Assembly: GCA_016717005.1 (NCBI GenBank)
Contig: JADJUF010000001.1
Span: 868,001-932,000 of the forward strand
DNA: 64,000 nt
Origin: Myxococcales bacterium
GTDB taxonomy: Bacteria > Myxococcota_A > Polyangia > Haliangiales > Haliangiaceae
Reading direction: 5' to 3'
The stretch's first letter is position 1, and the number at the start of each line of letters is the position of its first letter. Positions 12,954-24,915 of the stretch are shown here, piece after piece. Below the pieces are notes generated by a model. That model did not search any database. It worked only from the letters and a program-made list of their open reading frames with translations, and was not told where the DNA came from. The position numbers and the translations under genes are program-made.

Positions 12954-15049
12954 CGTTCCTGGCGCCGCTGATGCTGCTGGGCCTGGCCGGCCTGGCGATC
13001 CCGGTCGTGCTGCACCTGATCGGGCGCCGCCGCGCCCGGGTCGTCAAGTTCGCGGCCCTGGCGTTCCTGATCGGCTCGCGCCGCAAGACCTCGCGCCGGC
13101 TGCAGCTGCGCGAGCGCGCGCTGCTGATCGTCCGGGTGCTCGCGTGCATCGCGCTGCCGCTGGCGATCGCCAAGCCGTTCACGTCGTGCCGCGCGCGCGG
13201 CCCGACGGTCCAGCGCGGCCCCCAGGCGGCGGTGTTCGTCATCGACGACTCGTTCACCAGCGGCTACCGCCTGGGCGGGCGCTCGATCCTCGCGCGCGAG
13301 GTCGAGGCCGCGACCCGGATCCTCGGCCAGCTCGGCCCCGAGGCCGAGGTCGCGGTCGTGCGCGCGTCCGAGGGCGCGCCCAGCGTCACCGAGCTGTCGC
13401 GCGAGCAGCTGCGCCTGCGCGACGCGCTGCTCGATCTCGAGCCGAGCGCGCGCCCGGCCGATCTCCGCCGGGCCCTGGCGCGCGCGGCCCAGCTGCTCGA
13501 CGGCTCGAGCCACAAGCAGAAGACGGTCTACCTGGTGTCGCCGCTGACGGTCAACGCGCTGCCGGCCGGCGACGCGCCGTGGGCGGCCGACGGGCCCGCG
13601 CTCGAGGTCGTCGACGTCCGCGGCGGCGCGGCGCTGCCGAACCTGGCCGTGACGTCGCTGACCGTCACCCCCGATCCCACCGCCGGCCCGCGCGGCATCG
13701 CGATCGTCGCCGAGATCGTCAACCACGGGCCGACCCCGGTCGCCGACGTGCCGGTCTCGGTCGAGGTCGCCGGCGCGGTGGTCGCCCGCGGCCAGCTCGA
13801 CCTCGCGCCGGGCGAGACCCGGGGCAAGCGGTTCCTGGCGACGATGCCGGCCGAGCAGCGCTCGGCGCCGGTGGCGGTGTCGATCCGCGCCGACGCGCTG
13901 CCGACCGACGATCGTCGCCACGCGATCGCGCGGCTGCGCGACGACGTGCGCGTGCTGCTGGTCGACGGCGACGCCCGGGCCGATCGCCACGAGGACGAGG
14001 TGTTCTACCTCGAGGCGGCGCTGCGCCCGGGCGACCGCGGCGAGGCCGGCACCGTCGTCACCAAGATCCTCCCCGACGATCTCGACGACGTCGATCTGGG
14101 CGCGTTCGACGTGGTCGTGCTGGCGAACGTCGCGGCCCTGCCGAGCCCGCGGGTCGAGGCCCTGGCCGCGTGGCTGCGCAGCGGCGGCGGCCTGCTGGTC
14201 GCGCCCGGCGATCACGTCGATCCGGCGGCCTACGAGGCGACGATGCTGCCGCTCCTGCCTCAGAGCCTGCGCGATCCGATCGACACCGCCTGGGGCGCCG
14301 CCCCCGACGAGCGCGCCGCGCGCGCGCTGCACCTGACCAAGTGGGAGGCCGACCACCCGATCTTCGCGCCGTTCGCGGAGGACGCGCCCGGGCTCGCCGA
14401 CGCCGCGTTCACCAAGGTCATGCTGCTCGGGCCGACCACCGCGACCACCGACCGCCGGGTGCTGGCGCGGTTCACCAACGGCGCGGCCGCGATGGTGCTC
14501 GCGACCGTCGGCGACGGCCAGGTGCTGCTGTACACGTCGACGATCGATCGCGACTGGAACGATCTGCCGGTCCTGCCCGGCTACCTGCCGCTGATGCAGG
14601 AGTCGGTGCGCTTCCTGGCCCGCCGCCGCGGCGACACGCTGACCAAGAGCATCCTCGTCGGCCAGGGCCAGGGGCTGCCGACGCTCGAGCTGAAGAAGCT
14701 CGAGGTGCGCGGCCCCGACGGGCTCACCACGGTGTTCGAGGGGGCCCGGCTCGACGGGCGCCCGACCGTTCGGTTCGGCGCGGCCGAGCGGCCGGGCGTG
14801 TACCGGGTCATCGGCACCGACGGCACCGGCGCGACCCGCGACCGCGACGAGCTGGCGTTCGCGGCCAACCTCGACCCGCGCGGCTCGGACCTGTCGCCGG
14901 CGCCGCCGTCGGTGCTGCCGGTCAGCGGCGCGCCCGGCACCACCGGCGGCAAGGCGCCGCTGCGGCGGGTCGAGCTGTGGCACGCGGTGGCGGCCGCGCT
15001 GCTGGCGCTCCTGGTGCTCGAGTCGATCCTGATCCAGCAGAAGCGCTGA
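12950..15049 (+). CDS. BatA/VWA-type membrane protein
   Basis: 699 residues from GTG 12950. The N-terminus is a BatA-type segment: FLAPLMLLGLAGLAIPVVLH, then LIGRRRARVVKFAALAFL and a second helix near residue 60. VFVIDDSFTS resembles a degenerate VWA start but lacks the full DxSxS. Later strands (VRVLLVDGDARADRHEDEVF) look like a glutamine-amidotransferase-type fold seen in long BatA proteins. A C-terminal helix (AVAAALLALLVLESILIQQ) closes the chain. It is the last gene of the operon and converges with NagZ after 9 bp. Expected role: envelope integrity or stress with MoxR; this is known for relatives, not shown here. Confidence 0.8.
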
Positions 15050-15058
15050 CCGGGTCGG

Positions 15059-16186
<1,128 letters not shown>

Positions 16187-16192
16187 CGCGCC

Positions 16193-16198
16193 AGTGTA
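16193..16198 (-). promoter_or_regulatory. Putative -10 box (TACACT) of nagZ
   Basis: TACACT on the minus strand, 6 nt before GTG 16186, suggesting leaderless transcription. No clear -35 element was identified. Confidence 0.4.
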
Positions 16199-16251
16199 CT
16201 CGCGCCCGGGCCCGGCGGCGGCTGCGGGATCGGTCGCCCGACCGCGCCGCG

Positions 16252-18169
16252 TCAGTTCAGGCCCGTGCAGGTCATCTCGGCGCAGCCGGTGGTCCGCTGG
16301 AACACGGTGACCTCGAAGAAGTCGGGCACGCCCGCGCGCCGGACGATGAAGCCCTGTGGCATGTCGCCGGCGCCGACGACCCGGAGCGCGGCGGAGGTGC
16401 CGACCAGCGTCGGCCCGGACGCGGCCATGCCGGTCGCCCCATCCACCAGCACGACCCGCCAGCCGCCGGCCTGCTGGCCGCCGACCACGTTCCAGGTGCA
16501 GGTCCCGTTCGGACACGGTGCCAGATCGCGGTCCTGAGGCGGATTGGTGCACGCCGGCCCCGGCGCGTCGGTGGGCGTGCGCGCGGCGCAGGTCGGGAAG
16601 CGGTTGTCGGTGCAGTTGAGGGGCGTGCCGCCGGTCGGGCACGGGGTGCACGCCAAGGGCGGCAGCGTCACGCCGCCCGAGATCGCCACGCACCCCTGCG
16701 TCGCGTTGCCGTCGAAGGTCTCGGTGCAGGTCACGACGCCGGGCTCGCACACGCTGCCGACGGTCGTCACCGGCAGGCACGCCCCGCCGCCGGTGGCGGG
16801 GGCGGGGACCCCGTCGCAGCCGCTGTCGATGCCGTCGCAGGCCTCGATCGCCGGCCGCGGGCGCCCGTAGAAGTCGCTGTCGGCGCAGTCGACCCCGTCG
16901 GAGAAGTTCACGCACACCGGCGCGCCCGGCGCGGGCGCCCGTGCGGGCGCAGCGGGCGAACCCGTCGTTGTCACCGTCCGCCGGCCCGCCGTCGTCGCAC
17001 TGCCGGTTGCAGTCCTGATCGACGCCGTCGCACTCGATGTCGGCGGCGGTCGGGTGGATGTCCTTGGCCTCGATGGTGAACGTGTCGTTGGCGTCGTTGC
17101 CGCGACCGATCACCGAGCCCTCCTCGAGACAGTCGCGCTGGCCCGGGTAACGTGCGCAGGTCTTGAGGTTGACCGCGCCGACCGTGCCGTCCGGCCCCAT
17201 GCAGGTGATGAACTCGTCGCCGTCGAGGTCGAGGTCGCGCAGGTCGCAGCGACCGCCGCGCGGGATCGCGCAGGCCTCGTCGACCCCGTTGCAGGTGGTG
17301 TCGGTGACGCCGGGGTGGATGTCCCCGGCCATCACCACCTGCCCGAACAGATCGTGGACCTCGCCCTCGTCGAGGCAGTCGCCGGCGCACACCTTGACGC
17401 CGTCGCCGTCGACGTCAGCGGTGTTGGCGACGGTCGTCGAGCAGCAGTCGGTGTCGTCGATCGAGCAGTCCTGGGCGCTGGCGTCGTCTGACGGGAACAC
17501 GTCGGGGCGCCGATCGTCGCAGTCGATCGCGAGGTCGGGCCGACAGTCGGGCGCGGCGCCGCCGGTCGGGGCCGGGAACGTGTCGCAGTCGGCGTCGGTC
17601 GGCGGCACGATCGCGCGATCGCGGATCGGGCCCGGGACCGGATCGGTCGGATCGGCGCGCCACCACGCGCAGCCGGTGCGGGTGACGCCGTGGTCGTCGT
17701 CGGCCGCGACCAGCACGACGTCGAAGCGCCGGATCTCCCCGTCGACGAACCGGGTGGGGCTGGTCGCGTGCGCGAACCCGACCAGGGCCTCACCGGGGTC
17801 GGCCGGGTCGCCGGTCAGCGTCCAGGCGCCGACCGCGAACACCAGCTCGTCGTCGAGCGAGATCTCGCTCGACGGGTACAGCGCCACCTCGTGGGTGCCA
17901 TCGCCGAAGCCGTCGGGGAACGTCAGCGCCGCGGCGTCGAGCTCGAGCGGGGCCCGGCGCCACCACGTCGGCGTCACCACGCTCCCGGGCCGCGCCGTGG
18001 GCACCTCGGCCGCGCCGACACCGACGTACACCTCGAGCCGCGTCGCGGCCGTGGCGTCGCTGGTGTGGATCGACAGGACGATCGCGGTGTCGCCGGCGCA
18101 CCCGGCCACGGCGGCGGCGGCGACGGTGGACAGCGCGACGCGACGACACAGAACGGCTGGCTCGAGCAT
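16252..18169 (-). CDS. MopE-motif lipoprotein, interrupted by an apparent frameshift
   Basis: Starts at ATG 18169 after a GGGGGA ribosome site. A lipoprotein signal ends in AAVAGC. About 140 residues of beta-rich sequence follow, then a Cys/Asp-rich part with several MopE-type or calcium-loop-like motifs (DCDDRRPDVFPSDDA, TCNGVDEAC, ECDGVDQDCNRQCDDG). Around 16921–16950 the frame shifts. The other frame continues with the same character (VCVNFSDGVDCADSDFYG, EACDGIDSGCDG) to TGA 16252. One indel in a run of GGGC/GCCC repeats restores a ~638-residue protein. It is probably outer-membrane or periplasmic and metal-binding by motif. It is divergent from the first radical SAM gene. Confidence 0.7.
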
Positions 18170-18255
18170 GCATCCCCCAGGGCAAGCTAAGCCGTCATCG
18201 TACCGCACCGAGCTCGGCGCCGAACACCTTTGTCGCGCCGCCGCCCCGGGCTACC

Positions 18256-19467
18256 GTGATCGATGTCGTGCTCGCCGAGTTCCAGCGGACCTACGACCTC
18301 GACCACCCGACGGTGATCGCGGCCCTGTCGCCGTGGACCGTGTCCCAGGTCGCGATCAGCGCGATCCGCTCGGCGATCGATCTGGTCCTGGTCGCCGCCG
18401 CGCGCCGCCTCGTGGTCGCGATCGAGGCGCGCGGCGCCGGCGCCCACCTCGCCGCCACCCGCGACCTGCAGCTGTCGTACTACGCCGACGACGGCGTCGA
18501 TCACGGCGCCGCCGCGGCGGTCGTGCGCGCGCTCGCCACGGCCCTGGCCGGGTTCGAGGCCGGCGCGCCGCCGCGCCGCCTGCCGGTCGTGCCCAGCGCC
18601 GGGCATCGCTTCGTCGAGCTGCGGATCAACCGCACGTGCAACGAGCGCTGCCGGTTCTGCAACACCCCCGCCGACTCGCCGACGGTGCTCGACCAGCCGG
18701 CCGAGGTCTACGCGCGCATCGCGGCGGCCGCGGCCGCCGGCTGCGCCGACCTGCTGCTCACCGGTCGCGAGACCACGCTGGCGCCCGAGCTGCCCGGGTA
18801 CGTCGCCGCGGCCCGGGCCGCCGGCATCGGCAACGTGCGCGTCCAGACCAACGCCACGACCCTCGGACACGGGCCGGTCCTGGCCGCGCTCCTGGCCGCG
18901 GGCGTCACCGAGTTCGAGGTGTCGCTGCACACGCTCGCGCCGGCGACGTTCGCGGCGCTGATCGGCCCGGCGGCGCTGTTGCCGCACACGGTCGCGGGGC
19001 TCGACGCCCTGGCCGCGGCGCCGCAGGTCGGCGTCACGATCGTGTGCGTCGTGACCGCGGTCAACCTCGACGAGGTCCCCGGCCTGGTGGCGACGATCGC
19101 GACCCGCTGGCCGGGCGTGCGGTCGCTCGTGCTGTCGCCGGTGGCGCCGGTCGGCGACGGCGCCGACGCCCTCGAGCTGCTGGTGCCGTACGCGCGCCTG
19201 GGCCCGGTCATCGCCGACGGCCTGCGCGCCGCGGCGCGCCTGGGCCTGGCGGCGACCGTGCCAGCGCGGTGCGGGCTGCCGCCGTGCGCGCTGCCGGCCG
19301 ACGTGCGCGATCGCCACGAGGCGGTGCGCAGCGACCGCGGCGGCCCGATCGAACCGGGCAAGCGCAAGCCCGCCGCGTGCGCCACCTGCGCGCTCGACCG
19401 TCGGTGCGGCGGCGCCTGGGCCCGCTACCTCGACGTCCACGGCGACGCCGGCCTGGCCCCGATCTGA
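18256..19467 (+). CDS. Radical SAM protein with ~120-residue N-terminal domain and shared Cys tail
   Basis: 403 residues. The radical SAM cluster motif is CNERCRFC (C128, C132, C135). The usual GGEP is altered to LLTGRETTL. VSLHTLAPATFAAL marks the mid-barrel. The tail has PPCALP and then CATCALDRRCGGAWARYLDV with HGDAGLAPI, the signature shared by most radical SAM genes of this window. The first ~120 residues have no recognised motif. GTG 18256 is used; GTG 18268 is an alternative, since TACCGT ends 10 nt before it. The gene is divergent from a MopE-type lipoprotein. Substrate unknown. Confidence 0.85.
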   Translation: MIDVVLAEFQRTYDLDHPTVIAALSPWTVSQVAISAIRSAIDLVLVAAARRLVVAIEARGAGAHLAATRDLQLSYYADDGVDHGAAAAVVRALATALAGFEAGAPPRRLPVVPSAGHRFVELRINRTCNERCRFCNTPADSPTVLDQPAEVYARIAAAAAAGCADLLLTGRETTLAPELPGYVAAARAAGIGNVRVQTNATTLGHGPVLAALLAAGVTEFEVSLHTLAPATFAALIGPAALLPHTVAGLDALAAAPQVGVTIVCVVTAVNLDEVPGLVATIATRWPGVRSLVLSPVAPVGDGADALELLVPYARLGPVIADGLRAAARLGLAATVPARCGLPPCALPADVRDRHEAVRSDRGGPIEPGKRKPAACATCALDRRCGGAWARYLDVHGDAGLAPI

Positions 19468-19483
19468 CCTGGCCGGCCCGCGG

Positions 19484-20035
19484 CTACAGATCGTCGGAGC
19501 GGTTGGCCGCGGGCGCGCGGATCCCGACCTCGAGCGAGCTCCACTCGGTCGCCTTCCACAGGCCCTTGTCGTTGCGCGCCAGCGCCACCGGTCGCGGCGT
19601 GTCGGCGCCGGTCGAGTAGACGAACAGCTTGGCGCGATCGTCGCCCTGCAGGCTGTCGCGCTGCTGCTTGACCCGCACGATCAGGTCGCCGGGCGGCAGC
19701 ACGTAGCCGTCCTCGAACCGCGTGCCCTGCACGTACGAGCGCGCGATGTGGGCCTTGCCGCCGAGGCGGTCCTTGAGGTTCTGCAGGATCGCGCGCCGCG
19801 GGCGCCGGCCCTTGTAGCCGGTCGGGTCGTCGTCGAGCAGGTCCATCGCGATCGCGACGGTGACGAACGGCAGGCCCTGGGCCGGGTCGCGGGCGTAGCA
19901 GGCCAGCGCGATCGCGAACGCCGCGGCCCCGCCCTCGGGCGTCCGCGCCACCCGGTCGCGCATCGCCAGGTAGTCGTCGATCGTCGCGGGCATCGGGCCG
20001 ATGGTGATCTGGTGCTCGATCGAGGTCGCGGTCAT
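19484..20035 (-). CDS. DUF6935-like protein
   Basis: 183 residues, no signal peptide. The sequence TIDDYLAMRDRVARTPEGGA, then GYKGRRPRRAILQNLKDRLG, RSYVQGTRFEDGYVLPPGDL and LWKATEWSSLEVGI resembles the DUF6935 family as I remember it. That family has no known function. It lies 12 bp downstream of a radical SAM gene on the same strand and is probably co-transcribed with it and with a lipoprotein gene. Its 3' end converges with the radical SAM gene at 18256–19467 across a 16-bp gap. An HMM search would settle the family. Confidence 0.6.
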   Translation of the reverse strand: MTATSIEHQITIGPMPATIDDYLAMRDRVARTPEGGAAAFAIALACYARDPAQGLPFVTVAIAMDLLDDDPTGYKGRRPRRAILQNLKDRLGGKAHIARSYVQGTRFEDGYVLPPGDLIVRVKQQRDSLQGDDRAKLFVYSTGADTPRPVALARNDKGLWKATEWSSLEVGIRAPAANRSDDL

Positions 20036-20047
20036 GACCCGACGATA

Positions 20048-21205
20048 TCAGTCCTCGCGCTCGGGCTCCTGCGCGACGCCGTGGTGCTCGGCCAGGCGGG
20101 CCTCGTGGCGGCGCTTGGCCTGGTAGCGCCGGGCGCTGGCCTCGGTCACCCGCCCGACCGAGATCAGGCCGTCGGCGGGCGCCGGCGTCGACGGCGCCGG
20201 CACCCGCTCGAGGCGGGCGGCGAACGCGCGCCGCCACGCCGCCAGGTCGCGCAGCGCGTAGCTGGGGTCGTCGGGATCCTCGATGATCGTGCGCACGATC
20301 GCGTCGGGGTCGACGAACTGCGCCGCCAGCTCGGCCGGATCGTAGGCGGCGCCGCGATCGAACAGCCCGCCGCAGATGTCGCGCAGCGTGCAGGCGTCGC
20401 ACGCCGGCGCGTAGATGTGGCCCCAGTCGGTCTGGCGCACGGTCTGCTTGTCGTCGAGGAAGTGGACGATGCGCTCCTCGCCCTTGACGATCTTGCGGGT
20501 CTCGGTCGAGGCCCACCCGAACGAGCCCAGGTAGCACAGCGGCACCTTCTCGACCCGGAACGTGCGCCCGCTCTTGTGCAGGTGCCGCAGCGCCCGCTCG
20601 AGCGACAGCTCGAAGTCGGCCAGGCGCGGGGTGAACTGGGCCTGGTTGACCTCGGCCCGGCCCATCGACGGGTCGAGGTTGTTCCAGACGAAGTGCCGGA
20701 CCTGCGGGTGGTGGCGGGTCAGGTAGCGGACGTTGGCGTCGAGGTGATCGGCGTTGTGGCGGTTGATGACGCAGTTGACGTTGACCTCGATGCCGGCGGC
20801 GTGGGCGCTGTCGAGGGCGGCGAGCGCGGTCGGCAGCGTGTCGGCCTGGCCGCGCAGGCGCGCCTCGATCTCGGGCCGCACCGAGTAGATCGACACGTGC
20901 GCCAGCTGGACGCCCGCGTCGGCCAGGGCCCGGGCGTAGGCCGGATCGGCCAGGCGGGTGCCGTTGGTGATGATCCGGACGTGCAGCCCAGCGGCGCGGG
21001 CGTAGCCGGCGATCGCCGGCAGCTCGGGGTGCAGCGTCGGCTCACCGCCGGTCAGGATCACGCCGTAGTAGCCGCGCCGGACGAAGTCGTCGACCAGCGG
21101 CCGCATCGTCGCCAGGTCGTGGACGAACGGCGTGGCCGGGTTCGAGCAGAACCCGCAGAAGTGGTTGCAGTGCCGGACGACCTGGATGTAGCCGAGGTTG
21201 GCCAC
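20048..21205 (-). CDS. Radical SAM protein (CNHFCGFC type)
   Basis: 385 residues from GTG 21205. The cluster motif is at the very start (C13, C17, C20: CNHFCGFC followed by SNPATPF). ILTGGEPTLHPELPAI is the GGEP strand and HVSIYSVRPEIEARL the mid-barrel. The C-terminal cysteines are VPLCYLG and CDACTLRDICGGLF, as in the other radical SAM proteins here. A further ~100 residues end in a basic helix (RRYQAKRRHEARLAEHHG). It is the second gene of a minus-strand operon (lipoprotein, radical SAM, DUF6935-like). Function unknown; peptide or protein modification is the family default. Confidence 0.88.
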   Translation of the reverse strand: MANLGYIQVVRHCNHFCGFCSNPATPFVHDLATMRPLVDDFVRRGYYGVILTGGEPTLHPELPAIAGYARAAGLHVRIITNGTRLADPAYARALADAGVQLAHVSIYSVRPEIEARLRGQADTLPTALAALDSAHAAGIEVNVNCVINRHNADHLDANVRYLTRHHPQVRHFVWNNLDPSMGRAEVNQAQFTPRLADFELSLERALRHLHKSGRTFRVEKVPLCYLGSFGWASTETRKIVKGEERIVHFLDDKQTVRQTDWGHIYAPACDACTLRDICGGLFDRGAAYDPAELAAQFVDPDAIVRTIIEDPDDPSYALRDLAAWRRAFAARLERVPAPSTPAPADGLISVGRVTEASARRYQAKRRHEARLAEHHGVAQEPERED

Positions 21206-21220
21206 GGCGGTCGGCCTGGC

Positions 21221-22248
21221 TCACTGCCAGTCGTAGAGGCCGTTCGACAGCTCGAGGTTGAACGCCGCGCAGGTGTCAGTGCCGCCGGTGGTGCGCTCCA
21301 CGACGACGTAGTAGTCGGCGCTGTCGTCGGCGCACGGCGACACGTTGTCGACCGGGGTGCCGGTCCAGCACGGGCACTGGCCGGTGAGCACGCCGCCGAT
21401 CGCGGACCGCAGGTCGGTGGCCCACTCGATCGTCGTGAACTGCCCCGGCGGCGTGATCGCCGTGCCGCAGTCGCCGCGGAACGCCCGGATGCGGAACTCG
21501 TCGCCCGGGTTACCGATGAACTTCGCGTTGACGTGGTAGTTGTCGCAGGAGCTGTCGGGGGTGTCGACGCCGCGGAACCGGTACCAGACCTGGCGGCCGT
21601 TGGGGATGTTGCCCATCACGTTCATCGCCTGGCCGACGTCGGAGAGGTTGCCGACGTCGATCGCCGTGCCGCACGACGTGCCCTGGCCCAGCACCGGCGC
21701 CGCGACGCACTCGCAGCCGGGCACGGTCGGGTCGAGATCGAAGTTGCCGTCGGGGCACACGCACGATCCCATCATGCACACGTTGCCGGCCTGGGCGCCG
21801 GAGCACAGCACCGCGGGGTCGCCGTCGTCGACGGTCATCGAGCAGTCGTCGTCGACGGCGTTGCACACCTCGGGCGCGCCGGGGTGGACGTCGGGGTTCT
21901 GCTCGTCGCAGTCGGTGCCGGCCGGGTAGGTGTCGCCGTCGATGTCCAGGCCGACCGGGACGCAGACCTCGTTGCGGCAGACCGTCCCGGGCGCGCACAT
22001 CGGCAGCGGGTCGGGGCCGGGGTGCCGCCGTCGACCGGGCACGCCGGGAACGGCACGCACTGGCCCTCCTTGCAGTAGGTCAGGCCCGGGCAGGTCACGC
22101 CGGCGCAGGCGTCGACGGTGCCGTCGGTCGGGTCGCCGACGTCGCCGCTGGCGTCGGCCTCGCCGCCGGACTTGCTCGACGCGCACGCGCCCAGCGCCAC
22201 CGAGGCCAGCGCGAGCAGACACGTGCGGACGGCCCCCAGGGTGGTCAT
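21221..22248 (-). CDS. MopE-motif lipoprotein with apparent frameshift
   Basis: ATG 22248 begins a lipoprotein signal (TCLLALASVALGACASSKSG) followed by ACAGVTCPGLTYCKEGQC. Near 22010–22030 the frame must shift within a CCCCGGCCCCG run. The other frame continues TVCRNEVCVPVGLDIDGDTY, PGAPEVCNAVDDDCSMTVDD, a pair of Cys-rich segments and a C-terminal beta-rich domain ending NGLYDWQ. The CNAVDDDCS and DIDGD motifs are MopE/calcium-like. It starts the operon with a radical SAM gene 15 bp downstream, so an enzyme-substrate relation is conceivable but unproven. Confidence 0.7.
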
Positions 22249-22255
22249 CGCGGCG

Positions 22256-22261
22256 AGCGTA
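22256..22261 (-). promoter_or_regulatory. Putative -10 box (TACGCT) of the lipoprotein–radical SAM operon
   Basis: TACGCT on the minus strand, 7 nt before ATG 22248. The same hexamer lies before the genes at 28816 and 35369. Confidence 0.45.
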
Positions 22262-22335
22262 CCGCAACCGCGCGACCGGATCCAAGGCTATCCTGGGGTG
22301 GTGGTGATCCGCGCCGCCCGCCGCCGGACCGCGCC

Positions 22336-24132
22336 GTGAAGGCCCTGATCAAGGTCGGCTACGGCTGCAACGACCACTGCACGTTCTGCCACACCCTCGA
22401 CGTCCGCCACGTCGACGCCCCGGCCGACGAGATCGACCGCAAGATCGACCGGGCCCGGGCCCTGGGCCACACGATGGTGGTGCTGTCGGGCGGCGAGCCG
22501 ACGATCCGGCCCGAGCTGGTGCGGTGGGCCCGGCGCGTGGCCGCGCGCGACATGGACTTCGGCCTGGTCACCAACGGTCGGGTGCTGTCGTACCCGGCGG
22601 TGGTCGCCGAGCTGCTGCGGCTCCGCCTGCGCTACGTCTACCTGTCGCTGCACGGCGGCACCCGCACGATCCACAACCGCCTGGTCCGCGCCGACGCCTT
22701 CGCCGAGAGCCACGGCGCGCTGGCCCAGCTCACCGGCCACGGCCTCGACCTCAAGGTCAACTGCGTCGTGACGCTGCAGAACCAGGATCACCTGCGCGGC
22801 GTGGTCGACGCGGTCCTGCCCTACCCCGACGTCACGCTCAAGTTCTCGATGGTCGAGCCCAAGGGCGGCGGCGCGGCGCTGTTCGAGGCGCTGTCGCCGC
22901 GCTTGACCGACGCCGCGGCCCGGGTGGTCGACGCGATCGAGTACGGCCTGGCCCGGGCCGGCGCCGCCGGCCCGCGCTTCGCCCACGGCGGCTTCCCGCT
23001 GTGCCTGGTGCCCGGCCACGAGCACCGCTACGCCGACCTCAAGACCGATCAGTTCTGGACCATGATCGAGGTCGGCGAGCCGGACTTCTTCCCGGTCGAC
23101 GACGACAACAAGCTCCAGCCCGAGGCCAGCTGCGCCGGGTGCGCGCTGCGCGGGCCGTGCCCGGGCCTGTACCGCGGCTACCACGCCGCGCTCGGCGCCG
23201 ACGAGCTGCGCCCGCGCGCCGCGGGCCTGCGCGGCAACTCGTTCGACTACACGCTCGAGGCGGTGGTCCGGCCCAGCGCCGACGCCGCGACCTGCCCGGT
23301 GCTGCGCCTGGGCGTGACGCCGTGGGATCGCGGCCGCCACCTGTTCGTGGCCCACGGCGGGCGCGTGGCCCGGTTCCGCGCCGACACCCGCGACTTCAGC
23401 GACGTCGACCTGGTCGCGATCAAGCACGGCGCCGGGCAGGTCTACCTCGACGTGTCGCGCAAGGACGCGCCCGACGACTTCGCCCGCGACCTCGTCAAGC
23501 TCGAGCGCAGCCCGCGGTGCGCGCCGTGCCCGGAGTTCGCGCGCTGCACCGGCCTGTACCAGCCGGCCGCGACCGAGGTGTTCGCCGCCGACGACGCGAT
23601 CGTGGCCGGGTGGCTGGCCGAGCTGACCGGCGCGGTGGTCGACGTCGGCTGCGGCGATCTCGATCGCTACGACGCGATCCTGGCGGCGCGGGTCGCGGAC
23701 GGCGCGGCCCGCTACCTCGGCGTCGAGCCCGACCCGGCCCGGGCCGCGGCGGTGGCGGCGCGGCGGCCGTGGGCCGAGATCCGGACCGCGACCCTGGCCG
23801 AGCTGGCCGCGCCCGGGGCGTTCGATCACGTGCTGGCGCTGCGCAGCTGGAACCACCTGCCCGACGCCGACGCCGCGTTCGCGCAGCTCGTGGCCCTGGC
23901 CCGGCCCGGCGGCACGGTGATCGTCGTCGACAACGTCGCGTTCGGCCTGGCGCGCACGCCGGCGCAGACCGCGCGCGCCCGGGCCAGCGCCGCCGGGTTC
24001 GAGCACCACCGGGATGACGCCTCGTCGGCGATCGTCGCCCGGGCCGCGCGCGCTGGCGTGGCGGTCATCGCGCACCACCCGGTCGGCCCCGCCACCAGCA
24101 ATCAGTGGGCGGTACGGCTGCGCGTGCCTTGA
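22336..24132 (+). CDS. Radical SAM – class I methyltransferase fusion
   Basis: 598 residues from GTG 22336. The N-terminal radical SAM domain has CNDHCTFC (C11, C15, C18), VVLSGGEPTIRPEL and YLSLHGGTRTIHNRL. The tail cysteines are FPLCLVPG and CAGCALRGPCPGLYRGY. A second Cys group CAPCPEFARCTGLYQ follows ~120 residues later, so two auxiliary clusters are possible. The last ~180 residues are a Rossmann methyltransferase (VVDVGCGDLDRYDA as motif I, then GVEPDPARAAAVAARRPWAE and ARPGGTVIVVDN). It lies 31 bp upstream of hxsD on the same strand and could belong to the HXS unit, though the hxsD promoter-like box sits in that gap. Confidence 0.88.
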   Translation: MKALIKVGYGCNDHCTFCHTLDVRHVDAPADEIDRKIDRARALGHTMVVLSGGEPTIRPELVRWARRVAARDMDFGLVTNGRVLSYPAVVAELLRLRLRYVYLSLHGGTRTIHNRLVRADAFAESHGALAQLTGHGLDLKVNCVVTLQNQDHLRGVVDAVLPYPDVTLKFSMVEPKGGGAALFEALSPRLTDAAARVVDAIEYGLARAGAAGPRFAHGGFPLCLVPGHEHRYADLKTDQFWTMIEVGEPDFFPVDDDNKLQPEASCAGCALRGPCPGLYRGYHAALGADELRPRAAGLRGNSFDYTLEAVVRPSADAATCPVLRLGVTPWDRGRHLFVAHGGRVARFRADTRDFSDVDLVAIKHGAGQVYLDVSRKDAPDDFARDLVKLERSPRCAPCPEFARCTGLYQPAATEVFAADDAIVAGWLAELTGAVVDVGCGDLDRYDAILAARVADGAARYLGVEPDPARAAAVAARRPWAEIRTATLAELAAPGAFDHVLALRSWNHLPDADAAFAQLVALARPGGTVIVVDNVAFGLARTPAQTARARASAAGFEHHRDDASSAIVARAARAGVAVIAHHPVGPATSNQWAVRLRVP

Positions 24133-24163
24133 CGGTGACCAGCGCCCCCGGTACCACCGTCGG

Positions 24164-24690
<527 letters not shown>

Positions 24691-24694
<4 letters not shown>

Positions 24695-24915
24695 CCGAGG
24701 TGCGGTTCCACAAGGACGTCTACGACGGCCGCGCGGTCGACGCCGCGCTCCAGCAGTTCGCGCGCTACGCCCGGCTCGAGGCGATCGAGGAGCCGAGCTA
24801 CTGGGTCGTGCGGGTGAGCGCCGCGACGCCGGCGCGGGAGCGCACGGTCGCCGGCGAGCTCGGGAACCAGGCGCTCGGGGCGACCTCCGCCGGCCGCAAG
24901 GCGGTGGCGCCGTGA
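24691..24915 (+). CDS. Second, short HxsD-like protein
   Basis: 74 residues from GTG 24691 inside the GTGA overlap. FHKDVYDGRAVDAALQQFAR, EEPSYWVVRV, and a final helix GELGNQALGATSAGRKA follow the same strand-strand-helix plan as HxsD (Y-x6-A at the start, N-x-L near the end), although identity is modest. Its own stop overlaps the hxsB start as GTGA (24912–24915). Two HxsD-type genes in one HXS operon could form a heterodimeric carrier for the precursor; that is inference. Confidence 0.55.
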
